A DNA stretch of 64,000 bases from Hellea sp. (GCA_028224375.1 JAOIVW010000006.1:1-64000), one strand, 5' to 3'; positions 46,701 through 55,304 are shown, counted from the first letter of the stretch. Program-made: numbers and translations. The notes: generated by a model not told the origin, from the sequence alone.

Positions 46701-47624
46701 TTAAGAACCTTTGAGAGTCGCGGCAACTTCTGCGGCGAAATCTTCTTCTTTTTTCTCGATACCTTCGCCGAGGCCCATGCGCACATAGCCTGTCATTTTG
46801 ACGTCTGTGCCTAGGGCAGTAGCTTCGTCTTCGATGACTTTGGCAATGGTGCTCTCGCCGTCCATGACAAAGATTTGGGTCAGCAAAACAGACTCTTTGA
46901 AGAACTTCTGCATACGGCCTTCGACCATTTTATCGACAATCGCTTCTGGCTTGCCTGATTCAATCGCTTCGGCTTTGAGCATAGAGCGTTCTTTATCGAC
47001 AATTGCTGGGTCCAGATCATCAACAGACAGAGCAAGCGGATTTGTTGCCGCAACGTGCATCGCGATTTTCTTGGCGAGTTCTCCAAGCTTGGCCTTATCG
47101 CCTGAGCTTTCGAGCGCGACCAATACACCGATTTTACCCATACCGTCTGTGACAGCATTATGGACGTAGCCGGCCACGACACCGTCAGTGACGGAGAGTT
47201 TGGCCATGCGGCGGAACGCCATGTTTTCGCCGATTTTGCCAACAAGCTTTTTGAAAAACTCTGTCACGTCATCACCTGAGGCGGTTTTAGCAGCTGCAAG
47301 TTCTTCGTTAGAGTTAGCGGCAAGCGCGAGCTGAGCCACTTCGGCGACAGCGGCTTGGAAGCCGTCATTACGCGCGACAAAGTCTGTCTCTGAGTTGATT
47401 TCAACCAAGGCACCTGTTGTGCCGTCAATAGCGACAGCGACAAGACCCTCAGCGGCAACGCGCGAAGCTTTCTTGTCAGCTTTGGCAATACCTTTTGTGC
47501 GAAGCCAATCAGCGGCGGCTTCGAGGTCGCCATTGGTTTCGTTTAATGCTTTTTTACAATCCATCATACCGGCGGATGTCTTTTCGCGAAGTTCTTTCAC
47601 GAGGGCGGCTGTAATCTGAGCCAT
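46701..47624 (-). CDS. tsf: Elongation factor Ts
   Basis: 307 aa. It releases GDP from EF-Tu. N-terminal UBA-like domain (LVKELREKTSAGMMDCKKAL), then the TDFVARN signature (EINSETDFVARNDGF) and two core dimerisation subdomains. A ribosome binding site GGAG precedes the ATG. Flanked by terminator-like hairpins on both sides, so its level can be set separately from rpsB and pyrH. Confidence 0.97.
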   Translation of the reverse strand: MAQITAALVKELREKTSAGMMDCKKALNETNGDLEAAADWLRTKGIAKADKKASRVAAEGLVAVAIDGTTGALVEINSETDFVARNDGFQAAVAEVAQLALAANSNEELAAAKTASGDDVTEFFKKLVGKIGENMAFRRMAKLSVTDGVVAGYVHNAVTDGMGKIGVLVALESSGDKAKLGELAKKIAMHVAATNPLALSVDDLDPAIVDKERSMLKAEAIESGKPEAIVDKMVEGRMQKFFKESVLLTQIFVMDGESTIAKVIEDEATALGTDVKMTGYVRMGLGEGIEKKEEDFAAEVAATLKGS

Positions 47625-47649
47625 GATAAATCTCCTATGGGAGTAGAGT

Positions 47650-47681
47650 TAAAAGGGTGCAGCCTCCATGTAGGAGGCCGC
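47650..47681 (-). terminator. Attenuator-like hairpin between rpsB and tsf
   Basis: On the minus strand GCGGCCTCC (47673-47681), loop TACAT, GGAGGCTGC (47659-47667), then ACCCTTTTAA. One G-U pair. Partial termination here would lower tsf relative to rpsB; the same logic is known between rpsB and tsf in Escherichia coli. Confidence 0.65.
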
Positions 47682-47711
47682 ATGTCTTTTTAAAGAGGCA
47701 GAGCGCCGAGC

Positions 47712-48908
47712 TTAGAATTCAGCTAGCTTGCCTTCGTTCTTTGCGAGCAAGTAATAAAACGTCACGCGGTTCTTCATGCGTGTGGGTTTCATTGTTTCGC
47801 AAACAGCTTTGACTTTTTCCATGGCTGCATCTTTATCGTCGATGCCCATTTTCTTAGCCATGAAGCCTTTGACAATCGTCTCAAGCTCAGTCTCGTCTGA
47901 ACAAGCCACATATTTGCTGTCTTTGTTAGAGAGCGAGGCGCCGAGGTGCTTTTCGATTTTCGTCACGACAGCTGGGTCAACCTCTGCATCATATTCACGC
48001 GTCACGCGTAGATACTCAGATTCTTTTTCAGCAGCCGGGGCTTCAGCAGGTGCGGGTGCAGCTTCAGCAGCGGCAACCTTTTTAGGCTTAAGAACAACTG
48101 TCGGCGTTGGCTCAGCCTTAGGCGCTTCAGCTTCAGGTGCTGGCGCTGCTTTTTCAGCCATCGCCATTTCCATTGGGTTCTCAGCCGCGCCGAGATCAAC
48201 ACCCACATTTTTCTGGGCTTCTGTCATGCCGTCAAGAACAGCATCGGCAACCAACTCACAATAAAGCTGAATCGCGCGTGCCGCGTCGTCATTACCAGGG
48301 ATAGGCAAGTCAGCAGAGGCTGGATCACAATTTGTATCCAAAATTGCGACAACAGGAATACCGAGGCGGCGGGCTTCTTTAATCGCGATGCCTTCTTTAT
48401 TCGTGTCGATAACGAACATCAGGTCAGGCTTGCCGCCCATATCCTTGATACCGCCAAGCGCTTTATCAAGCTTTTCAAGCTCACGTGTCAGCTTAAGGTT
48501 CTCTTTCTTGGTCAGGCCAGTATCTTCACCGCCCTCGCCGAGTTTGGCTTCAAGCTCGCGCAAGCGAGAAATAGAACCGGAAATTGTCTGCCAGTTGGTC
48601 AGCATGCCGCCGAGCCAGCGGTGATTGACATAATACTGGGCGCAACGCTGCGCAGCCGCGGCGACAGGCTCAGAGGCCGCACGCTTAGTGCCAACAAACA
48701 GAATACGACCGCCTTTGGAGGCCACTTCGCGCACTTGAACAAGCGCTTGGTGAAGTAAAGGAACAGTCTGAGACAGGTCCATGATATGGATGCCAGAGCG
48801 CGCGCCAAAGATATAAGGCGCCATTTTAGGGTTCCAGCGATGAGTCTGGTGACCAAAGTGTACGCCTGCTTCAAGCAATTGACGCATAGAAAATTCAGGT
48901 AGAGCCAT
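47712..48908 (-). CDS. rpsB: Ribosomal protein S2 fused to a C-terminal DUF2853-like domain
   Basis: 398 aa against the usual 240-260. Residues 1-235 are a complete S2 ([52 protein letters not shown]). Residues 242-296 are an Ala/Pro/Glu/Lys linker. Residues about 300-398 have the pattern I know from free-standing DUF2853 proteins: [55 protein letters not shown] and a GKL ending. The frame is uninterrupted across the joins and keeps the local codon style. AAGGAG precedes the ATG. S2 forms part of the 30S head-platform junction; the role of the extra domain is unknown. Confidence 0.92.
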   Translation of the reverse strand: MALPEFSMRQLLEAGVHFGHQTHRWNPKMAPYIFGARSGIHIMDLSQTVPLLHQALVQVREVASKGGRILFVGTKRAASEPVAAAAQRCAQYYVNHRWLGGMLTNWQTISGSISRLRELEAKLGEGGEDTGLTKKENLKLTRELEKLDKALGGIKDMGGKPDLMFVIDTNKEGIAIKEARRLGIPVVAILDTNCDPASADLPIPGNDDAARAIQLYCELVADAVLDGMTEAQKNVGVDLGAAENPMEMAMAEKAAPAPEAEAPKAEPTPTVVLKPKKVAAAEAAPAPAEAPAAEKESEYLRVTREYDAEVDPAVVTKIEKHLGASLSNKDSKYVACSDETELETIVKGFMAKKMGIDDKDAAMEKVKAVCETMKPTRMKNRVTFYYLLAKNEGKLAEF

Positions 48909-49024
48909 GGATATCTCCTTGTTCCGGTTGGCCTGTATAGGGTGTGGAGATCAACTTGAGTGCTGGTCCCACCGGAATGGATGAAAAGCTATATGCTAGA
49001 CACCCTCACCTATACGCGAATTAA
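48909..49024 (-). promoter_or_regulatory. rpsB 5' leader with hairpin
   Basis: About 115 nt separate the predicted start of transcription from the rpsB ATG. TTCCGGT (from 48977 down) pairs with ACCGGAA (48928 down to 48922), and the 3' arm ends a few nt before the AAGGAG ribosome binding site. Such leaders often bind the ribosomal protein they encode. S2 autocontrol here is inference. Confidence 0.45.
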
Positions 49025-49030
49025 GCGCGC

Positions 49031-49058
49031 CGTATAACGCGGATTCGAAGGAATGCAA
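49031..49058 (-). promoter_or_regulatory. Probable rpsB promoter
   Basis: On the minus strand TTGCAT (49053-49058), 16-nt spacer, TATACG (49031-49036). It is placed to start the rpsB-tsf transcript near 49024. Confidence 0.5.
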
Positions 49059-49107
49059 GGGGTTTGTTTGTGGGAGGTAGTGATGCCCAAATTAAGACGC
49101 TCACCTT
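49048..49107 (+). repeat. Copy A of a ~58-bp repeat flanking the GST gene
   Basis: Related in direct orientation to 49975-50034: both read GAAG..AATGC..GGGGTTTGTT, then a GGG/CCC hairpin, then AAATTA and GGCTC or CGCTC. I estimate about 70% identity with small gaps. Its start overlaps the -35 of the predicted rpsB promoter. Confidence 0.4.
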
Positions 49108-49200
49108 AAAAGAAAATCATTTGTGTTTCGCCAACGATAAGACAATGTTGATGACCTCACCTATGCAGCCTGATGGCTGTGTCATTACGGAGAATTCAAA

Positions 49201-49968
49201 GTGCCAACAATCAATCTATATGGTTATGCGACGAGTCCTTACGTTCGAAAAACAGGGTGCTTTCTCTATTATAAAGGTGTGGAATTCACCTACATCCCTG
49301 TGAACCCGATAGACCCGTCCGCCACTTTGGGCCACATAGGCGGCACACAAGTTCCTGTCTTAGAAATTGATGGGCAGGCCCGCAGAGAGTCATCTTCGCA
49401 TGCGCTCTGGCTGGATGAGTTGTTTCCTGAAAAACCATTACGCCCGTCTGAGCATGCTGATAAAATCAAAGAGATAGACGAGTGGATTAGTCAAACATTT
49501 TTAATGAGCATTTTCAGGTCGGCCATAGATGGTGATTTGAATTTACAGTTTCGCTTTCGAGGTTGGCGGCTTGCGGCGCTTCTGAGTGCGCACACCCCGC
49601 TGCCTGAGCATATCCGTCACCGTTGGCCTGACCTCATATCCATGGCGCCCTTTATTCAAAAAATGGGAGAGCATATGGACTTAACGGAACCTCCTAAAGA
49701 CATGCAGCTGCGCATCATGTCTGAGCTAAAAGCCCATATCGCGGATGGCCCTTATATGGGCGGGCTGGATGAGCCGACAATGTTGGACTTTGCCGTATTT
49801 CCGCAACTCGTTTGGGGCTATATGTTCGGTCTGGAAGAGCGGTTAAGCGCCGCCTTTGATCCAACGCTAAAAGAGTGGATGAAGCGCGTTGCAGAGCATT
49901 TACCCGCTAACCCCACACTGGTCTCAGATGAGATGCTAATTCACCCGCTCAAAAAGGGGCTGGAATAG
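49201..49968 (+). CDS. Glutathione S-transferase-like protein
   Basis: 255 aa, long for a GST because of an extended helical domain. GTG start with GGAG 9 nt upstream. The thioredoxin-like domain has INLYGYATSPYVRKTGCFLYYKG, quoted in part, then GTQVPVLEIDG with the cis-Pro and RESSSHALWLDELF with the glutathione contact. The C-terminal domain ends with TMLDFAVFPQLVWGY. Substrate unknown. It is flanked by two related repeats (49048 and 49975), which suggests it moves or duplicates as a unit. Confidence 0.78.
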   Translation: MPTINLYGYATSPYVRKTGCFLYYKGVEFTYIPVNPIDPSATLGHIGGTQVPVLEIDGQARRESSSHALWLDELFPEKPLRPSEHADKIKEIDEWISQTFLMSIFRSAIDGDLNLQFRFRGWRLAALLSAHTPLPEHIRHRWPDLISMAPFIQKMGEHMDLTEPPKDMQLRIMSELKAHIADGPYMGGLDEPTMLDFAVFPQLVWGYMFGLEERLSAAFDPTLKEWMKRVAEHLPANPTLVSDEMLIHPLKKGLE

Positions 49969-49974
49969 GCAGAC

Positions 49975-50034
49975 GAAGCGAAATGCGTGGGGTTTGTTAG
50001 GGGAGTTCATAACGCCCTAAATTAGAGGCTCGAA
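49975..50034 (+). repeat. Copy B of the ~58-bp repeat
   Basis: Begins 7 nt after the GST stop. It contains the hairpin TTAGGG / CCCTAA with a 12-nt loop; copy A has GGG / CCCAAA at the same place. A third, shorter relative (GAAGCGAAATGC..GTTTTTTGTGGGGG) begins at 51232, just after the YHYH gene stop. Confidence 0.4.
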
Positions 50035-50098
50035 TTACTTTACAAACAAGTATAAAAACTACGAAATATCCTTTGGATAGTTTTTGGAGATCGACTCA

Positions 50099-51214
50099 AT
50101 GAAACACTATAAAATTGCGACACATCTTTTTTTAAGCGCTCCCTTTTTGGCGAGCGCTCTTCTTTTTTCAAGCTGTTCCAAAAATGAAGACCTGACTAGC
50201 GTGAGCCAAAATATTGAAGCTCCATCAAGATTTGATGAATTATCAGCTTTATTTGACGATGCGAACACCCTTGAGACGCCAAAAATCGTTGATTGCAAAC
50301 TCTCTGGTGGGACAGAAACACAGTGTTTTAGCATCACCACAGGACCGGCGCCGGCAAATCATAAAACCGGCCCCTACTGCCCGCGCACTATTAGCGACAC
50401 TGCGGAGCAAGCGGGAACGTGGTTTGTCAATGAAAAGCTTTACGATGTAGATGGGAAATTCATTGAACAGCTTGGCGTCATTTATAATGACAATGAGTGG
50501 CAAATGTTTGACGCGGCGACAGGCAAGGTTACGCTCGCCGAGGGTCAATTAGGCTGTGATGTTGCCGGAGATCCAAACAGCGCGCCAGATTACAAAAATT
50601 ATTGCGTTGAGTGCGAAGTAAAATATTTAGACCCTAATGCGGGGCAAACATTTGTATTTCCCCTAGAGCCGGTTTTGACGACTGGAAACCCATCGCGTAT
50701 CGGGCCTCATACGGGAATAGGTTTAGCGTTTAACGGCGTGAAATTAGATGCGCCCGCGCCTTTGGACCTTATCTTAGGCAGCCACACTCTAGGACTGTTT
50801 GATGCCTGCGTTGGGCACGTGAACCCCACAACAGGGTATCACTATCATGGCTTAGTCGGCTGTGAACCGAACAAGACCGCCGGGGCCGCAAACCATTCGC
50901 CCTTGGTCGCCGTCGCGATGGACGGCTTTGATATTTATGCCAAGCTTGATGATGGTGAAGCGGGCTCTCTGGATGAATGCGGCGGCCATGTTGTGGGAGG
51001 GCTTGGCTATCATTATCACGTCGAAGCGGCAGGCACGAACCAATTTATTGGCTGTTTCAAAGCGGAAAGCGGCTGCACGTTAGATAACTCCTCAGCGACA
51101 TGCGATGCATCGGTCCAAGAGCGTAGAGGTCCGCGGGGCCGTGGGCCTGAGGGTGCAGGACCCGGTGGTCCCAGACCGGATGGCCCCAGACCAGACGGAC
51201 CGAGACCAGATTAA
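50099..51214 (+). CDS. YHYH domain lipoprotein with GPRPD repeats
   Basis: 371 aa. Signal peptide with lipobox-like FSSC. The mature part contains the two YHYH motifs that name the family (TGYHYHG and LGYHYHV), each in a His/Cys-rich context (DACVGHVNP, LDECGGHV), which suggests metal binding. The C-terminus is a low-complexity tail ending in three GPRPD units after RGPRGRGPEG. ATG 50099 was chosen; TTG 50084 is inside the ribosome binding region. Probably periplasmic or surface exposed; function unknown. Confidence 0.82.
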   Translation: MKHYKIATHLFLSAPFLASALLFSSCSKNEDLTSVSQNIEAPSRFDELSALFDDANTLETPKIVDCKLSGGTETQCFSITTGPAPANHKTGPYCPRTISDTAEQAGTWFVNEKLYDVDGKFIEQLGVIYNDNEWQMFDAATGKVTLAEGQLGCDVAGDPNSAPDYKNYCVECEVKYLDPNAGQTFVFPLEPVLTTGNPSRIGPHTGIGLAFNGVKLDAPAPLDLILGSHTLGLFDACVGHVNPTTGYHYHGLVGCEPNKTAGAANHSPLVAVAMDGFDIYAKLDDGEAGSLDECGGHVVGGLGYHYHVEAAGTNQFIGCFKAESGCTLDNSSATCDASVQERRGPRGRGPEGAGPGGPRPDGPRPDGPRPD

Positions 51215-51272
51215 GCAGGGCAATGGATGAAGCGAAATGCAAAAGTTTTTTGTGGGGGCACACTCTCACTCC

Positions 51273-51302
51273 GTCATCACCCGACTTGATCGGGTGACCC
51301 AT
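51273..51302. repeat. Left 30-bp inverted repeat of the GIY-YIG unit
   Basis: Contains the palindrome ACCCGA-CTTGA-TCGGGT. It is the reverse complement of 51626-51655 at 28 of 30 positions, and the two differences form a matching pair within the palindrome (C/G here, T/A there). Confidence 0.8.
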
Positions 51303-51316
51303 TCGGCTGGCTTTCG

Positions 51317-51610
51317 TCAATCGTCATAGTCTATAGTGAGTTCCCGCCATTCTGGATTATGCTTTTCAATCAACGCTATTATCCAGTTGCGATGCCAATT
51401 CTTCATCGCTTTTTCTTTTGCAATCGCGTCCACGATTAAGTCGTAACGCTCAAACCATACTAGGCGCGTGACGTTATACTCAGCAGTGAAGCACTTTGGG
51501 TTATAGTGAGCTTTATGTTGTTCTAGGCGTCCCGCAAGGTCGGTTGTCATGCCAATATAGACCGTGCCGTTTTTTTGGGAGCAAAGGATGTAAACGTAAC
51601 CATAGCGCAT
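51317..51610 (-). CDS. GIY-YIG nuclease family protein
   Basis: 97 aa, a single-domain GIY-YIG protein of the UPF0213/COG2827 kind. The motif pair is GYVYILCS and TVYIGMT, followed by the conserved Arg in DLAGRLEQHK; KEKAMKNW and the late Glu region (KHNPEWREL) complete the fold. It may nick or cut DNA; no cellular role is settled for this group. The gene lies almost symmetrically between two 30-bp inverted repeats (14 and 15 nt away). Confidence 0.9.
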   Translation of the reverse strand: MRYGYVYILCSQKNGTVYIGMTTDLAGRLEQHKAHYNPKCFTAEYNVTRLVWFERYDLIVDAIAKEKAMKNWHRNWIIALIEKHNPEWRELTIDYDD

Positions 51611-51625
51611 GAGGTCAGTTCACCA

Positions 51626-51655
51626 TATGGGTTACCCGATCAAGTCGGGTAATGA
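51626..51655. repeat. Right 30-bp inverted repeat of the GIY-YIG unit
   Basis: Partner of 51273-51302, palindromic in itself (TACCCGA..TCGGGTA). It ends 23 nt before the dnaE stop. Confidence 0.8.
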
Positions 51656-51678
51656 CGCAAGAGGAGTTAGGCCGCTCA

Positions 51679-54600
51679 CTAAGCCGCAATCTCGGTTATC
51701 ATCTCTACGGCCCTATGGGCTTTAATTGCTTTTTGTATTGAGGCGTCTATTCCGAAGCGGCCAGGTAAGCGCCAATGGCCTTCTCTTTGGTCGCCGAGCG
51801 GGGCGAGGATTTCGACATAGCCTTGGGTTTTAGTGGGTGCTGCTTTTAAGGTCTCTAATGTTTTTTGTAGCTCGTCCAATGTTTCAATCGTGGCAGAGCG
51901 CAGGCGAATTTGTAGGCCCTTAATATGGGCCGCCTCACCTGTGAGTTCGAGTGAGGTGACCGTGCTCGCAAAGAGGCTGATTTCGCCTTCACGGTCTTTG
52001 GCCTCCGCCGTAAGTTCGATGAGGGCACCCGCCTCTAATATGTTGCGGTTCACCGCCAGTAGCTCTTCACCAAAGAAGACTTCAAACTCGCCCGTCGGGT
52101 CGGAAATATTGACCCAAGCAAATCGCTTGCCGCGTTTGCTCATACGCTCTTGGCGTTTGCGCACCACACCGGCCAGACGCACATTTCGCGCCCCTGCCTT
52201 GTAACGATCCTCCAAATCAACGGCCATAATCGCTTTTTTACGCTCCAGCACTGGCAGAAATGTTTCGAGCGGGTGACCACCGAGGTAAAAGCCAATCGCG
52301 CCAAGTTCATGGTCAAGCTGCTCGACATTGCTCCAAGGCTGCGGATTTGGCAGTTCTGGCTCGGCCATGGTTTCGGGCGCGTCGCCAAAGAGGCTGTTCT
52401 GAGCGCTTTCTTTTTCCTGCGCCGCGCGGGAACCGACAGATTGCAGGGTGGAGGCCGAGGCCAGTGAGCGCGCGCGGTTTGGTTCAAGGCAATCAAAAGC
52501 CCCGCCCCGCGCGAGATTTTCAAAGGCGCGTTTATTGACAATGCGGGTATCTACACGGCGGGCAAAATCAAACAGGTCTTTATAAGGCCCGTTCGCCTCG
52601 CGCTCCTCCACAACATGGCGCATGGCTTCGACACCGACGTTTTTTAGTGCGCCCAGCGCATAAAGCACCGCGCCGTCCGCCACATCAAAATCCGCCATAG
52701 AGCGGTTCACGCAAGGCGGGGCAATGGTCATATCCATGCGCTTGGCTTCTTGGAAAAACTGCGCAAGCTTTTCAACATTGGCGATATCGAGCGACATGAT
52801 TGAGGCGATAAATTCCGTGGGATGCAGCGCTTTCAGGTAGGCGGTCTGGAAGGATATCATCGCATAGGCGGCGGCGTGGGATTTGTTAAAACCGTAACCC
52901 GCAAATTCATTGACGAGGTCAAAGATAGAATTGGAGAGGGTTGCATCCACATTCATGCGCTCTGCCGCACCCTCGACGAAACGTGAGCGCTGCCTGTCCA
53001 TTTCGTCTTGGTCCTTTTTACCCATAGCGCGGCGCAGAAGGTCCGCTTCGCCGAGAGAGTAACCTGACAGAACCTGCGCGATTTGCATGACCTGTTCCTG
53101 ATAGATGATAACCCCGTAAGTCTCTTCGAGAATTTCTTTGAGGCTTTCATGCGGATATTCAATCTCGGCGCGGCCATATTTCCGGTCAATATACATTGGG
53201 ATGTTCTTCATCGGGCCGGGGCGATAAAGCGAGATAAGCGCGGTTAGTTCCTCGATAGAGTCAGGGGCCATTTTGCGCAGCACATCCCGCATGCCTGAGC
53301 TTTCAAGCTGGAACACGCCCGCGGATAAGCCGTCCGCCAAAGGCTTATAGGCTTCGGGGGTTGCCGTGCTGACCGCATCAAGGTCAAGCTCTATGCCTTG
53401 CTTGGCAAGATATTTGATACAGCGGTCAATCACAGTCAGCGTTTTCAGGCCTAAAAAGTCAAATTTCACCAGCCCCGCCTTTTCGGCCCATTTCATCGTA
53501 AATTGCGTGGCGGGAATATCAGAACGCGGGTCGCGATAGAGCGGCACAAGCTCGGTCAGAGGACGGTCGCCAATCACAACACCCGCCGCATGGGTTGAGG
53601 CGTTGCGGTAAAGCCCTTCAAGGCTGAGCGCTGTCGTCAAAAGCCGCCTTACGGCTGGGTCTTCGGCTTGAGCCTGCCGCAGGCCTTTTTCCATCTTTAT
53701 GGCTTCACTGAGCGTGACGGGATTAGCAGGATTGGACGGGACGAGCTTTGCGAGGCGGTCAACTTGTCCCAAAGGCATTTGCATGACCCTGCCGACATCG
53801 CGCACCACCGCGCGGGCTTGTAGCGTTCCGAAAGTGATGATGTGCGCGACTTGATCTTCGCCATATTTCTCTTGAACATATTTAATCACTTCGCCGCGGC
53901 GTTCTTGACAAAAGTCGATATCAAAGTCGGGCATGGAGACCCGTTCTGGATTTAGGAAACGCTCAAACAGCAGGCCATATTTCAAAGGGTCAAGGTCGGT
54001 AATGAGGAGCGCCCACGCCACAACAGAACCTGCACCTGAGCCCCGCCCCGGCCCTACAGGTATGCCCTGATCTTTGGCCCATTTGATAAAGTCCGAAACG
54101 ATGAGAAAATAACCAGGGAAACCCATCTGGCGGATGATGCCGATTTCAAAATCAAGCCGGTCGTAATACTCTTTTTCGGGCGCAGAAAGTTCAATGTTTT
54201 CAAGGCGGGCTTTCAAGCCATCGCGCGCTTGCTGGGCGAGAATGTCGCCTTCGCTCAAAGAGCCGTCACCAAAATTGGGCAGGATAGGATCGCGCTTATG
54301 CGATTTAAATGAACACCGCATGGCAATATCCATAGTGTTTTCAATAGCTTCTGGAATATCCTTAAATAGCTGCGCCATCTCTTCCATAGATTTAAAATAA
54401 TGCTGGCGCGTGAGTTTACGGCGGTCTTTCTCAAGAATATATGAGCCTTCATTCATCGCCAAAAGCGCGTCATGCGGCTCATAGATATCAGGGTCGATAA
54501 AGTAAGGCTCATTAGTCGCGACCAAAGGCAAGTCTTTGGCATAGGCCCAATCAATCAAAACTTTCTCGGCCTCTATTTCATGCGGGAGATCATGGCGTTG

Positions 54601-55134
54601 CAGTTCAACATAAAGCCGCTGCGGATAGGTAGCCGCCAAATGGTCGATCCATTTCTCCGCTTCTTCCAATCGTCCTTGGCAGATAAGTTTATTAAGAGCC
54701 CCGTCAGGGCCGCCTGTGAGCGCAATGACGCCTTCCGCATGGTCCGCAAGCCGTGCGGATTTTACATGAGGTAAGTCCGTGGCGTCCACGTCCAAAAAAG
54801 CCGCGCTGGTCAGCTTCATGAGGTTGCCATAACCCTGCTCATTCTGAGCCAATAAAGCTATCGTGCCGTCGGGGTCTTTACGCAGCTGCCCCGGCTGGTC
54901 ATCAATTTCCAAATCAAGGCTGAGTGTGAGGCCCATAATGGGCTGCACGCCCTCACCGCTCATAATATCGGAGAACTCAAGCGCTCCGCACATATTATTG
55001 GTGTCAGTGAGAGCTAGCGCAGGCATACGCATAGACCGCGCGCGCTTGGCGGTCTCTTTCATTTTAAGCGCGCCTTCGAGCATTGAATAAGGCGAGCGGG
55101 AGCGCAGATGCACAAACATTGGCGATTTTGCCAC
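51679..55134 (-). CDS. dnaE: DNA polymerase III alpha subunit
   Basis: 1151 aa replicative polymerase. The N-terminal PHP domain (1-280) opens FVHLRSRSPYSMLEGALK and lacks the H-x-H metal pair, as expected for an inactive PHP. The palm Asp residues lie in MPDFDIDFCQERRGEVI and GPGRGSGAGSVVAWAL precedes them. Fingers, the (HhH)2 region, and an OB domain (about 1000-1080, RLAGVVRKRQERMSKRGKRF) follow. In related genomes lolD is next upstream; here a 30-codon gene and a 3.4-kb accessory block intervene. Confidence 0.97.
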   Translation of the reverse strand: MAKSPMFVHLRSRSPYSMLEGALKMKETAKRARSMRMPALALTDTNNMCGALEFSDIMSGEGVQPIMGLTLSLDLEIDDQPGQLRKDPDGTIALLAQNEQGYGNLMKLTSAAFLDVDATDLPHVKSARLADHAEGVIALTGGPDGALNKLICQGRLEEAEKWIDHLAATYPQRLYVELQRHDLPHEIEAEKVLIDWAYAKDLPLVATNEPYFIDPDIYEPHDALLAMNEGSYILEKDRRKLTRQHYFKSMEEMAQLFKDIPEAIENTMDIAMRCSFKSHKRDPILPNFGDGSLSEGDILAQQARDGLKARLENIELSAPEKEYYDRLDFEIGIIRQMGFPGYFLIVSDFIKWAKDQGIPVGPGRGSGAGSVVAWALLITDLDPLKYGLLFERFLNPERVSMPDFDIDFCQERRGEVIKYVQEKYGEDQVAHIITFGTLQARAVVRDVGRVMQMPLGQVDRLAKLVPSNPANPVTLSEAIKMEKGLRQAQAEDPAVRRLLTTALSLEGLYRNASTHAAGVVIGDRPLTELVPLYRDPRSDIPATQFTMKWAEKAGLVKFDFLGLKTLTVIDRCIKYLAKQGIELDLDAVSTATPEAYKPLADGLSAGVFQLESSGMRDVLRKMAPDSIEELTALISLYRPGPMKNIPMYIDRKYGRAEIEYPHESLKEILEETYGVIIYQEQVMQIAQVLSGYSLGEADLLRRAMGKKDQDEMDRQRSRFVEGAAERMNVDATLSNSIFDLVNEFAGYGFNKSHAAAYAMISFQTAYLKALHPTEFIASIMSLDIANVEKLAQFFQEAKRMDMTIAPPCVNRSMADFDVADGAVLYALGALKNVGVEAMRHVVEEREANGPYKDLFDFARRVDTRIVNKRAFENLARGGAFDCLEPNRARSLASASTLQSVGSRAAQEKESAQNSLFGDAPETMAEPELPNPQPWSNVEQLDHELGAIGFYLGGHPLETFLPVLERKKAIMAVDLEDRYKAGARNVRLAGVVRKRQERMSKRGKRFAWVNISDPTGEFEVFFGEELLAVNRNILEAGALIELTAEAKDREGEISLFASTVTSLELTGEAAHIKGLQIRLRSATIETLDELQKTLETLKAAPTKTQGYVEILAPLGDQREGHWRLPGRFGIDASIQKAIKAHRAVEMITEIAA

Positions 55135-55161
55135 GAGCTACTCCGCTTTAAATCGGGGGCT

Positions 55162-55254
55162 TTACCCTCCGAGAACCATCATCCACATAGTCACAACACC
55201 AACGAATCCCGTCATGACCACCCCTGTGGTAACATCTAGTGCGATCTGTTTCAT
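55162..55254 (-). CDS. 30-aa single-helix membrane peptide under LexA control (SidA-like candidate)
   Basis: Begins MKQIALDVTTGVVM and ends TMWMMVLGG, then TAA at 55162. Apart from K2 and D7 it is uncharged, and about residues 8-28 can form one transmembrane helix. GGAGG lies 6 nt before the ATG, the best ribosome binding site in this region. A promoter with a LexA box lies 50 nt upstream, and dnaE starts 27 nt after its stop. SidA of Caulobacter crescentus is a 29-aa inner-membrane peptide induced by DNA damage that blocks division through FtsW. Size, topology and control agree; homology is inferred, not shown. A TisB-like toxin is the main alternative. Confidence 0.72.
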   Translation of the reverse strand: MKQIALDVTTGVVMTGFVGVVTMWMMVLGG

Positions 55255-55304
55255 AGCATCCTCCAAAAATAAACTGTGCGTGAAACCCACGCAATACTGT
55301 ATAT

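Noticed and set aside
47712-48011. Sequencing frameshift joining rpsB to a downstream gene
   Set aside because: A separate downstream gene would need its own start and ribosome binding site, which are absent. The frame runs through a long clean linker into a complete domain, and tsf follows normally.
49064-49303. 79-codon plus-strand frame overlapping the GST start
   Set aside because: Out of frame with a clear GST and lies over the repeat copy; GTG 49201 with GGAG is the supported gene start.
49975-50034. Integron attC site
   Set aside because: The GTTAGGG and TAACGCCC pieces recall attC, but the R'' and R' boxes do not fit GTTRRRY and no integrase is present.
51679-55134. Loss of DnaE proofreading or polymerase function because the PHP H-x-H is missing
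   Set aside because: The altered PHP start is common in proteobacterial DnaE, and the polymerase Asp residues are intact.
55162-55254. TisB-type SOS toxin instead of a SidA-like inhibitor
   Set aside because: Not excluded, only ranked lower: no antisense RNA gene is visible opposite it and the peptide lacks the charged pattern of TisB.
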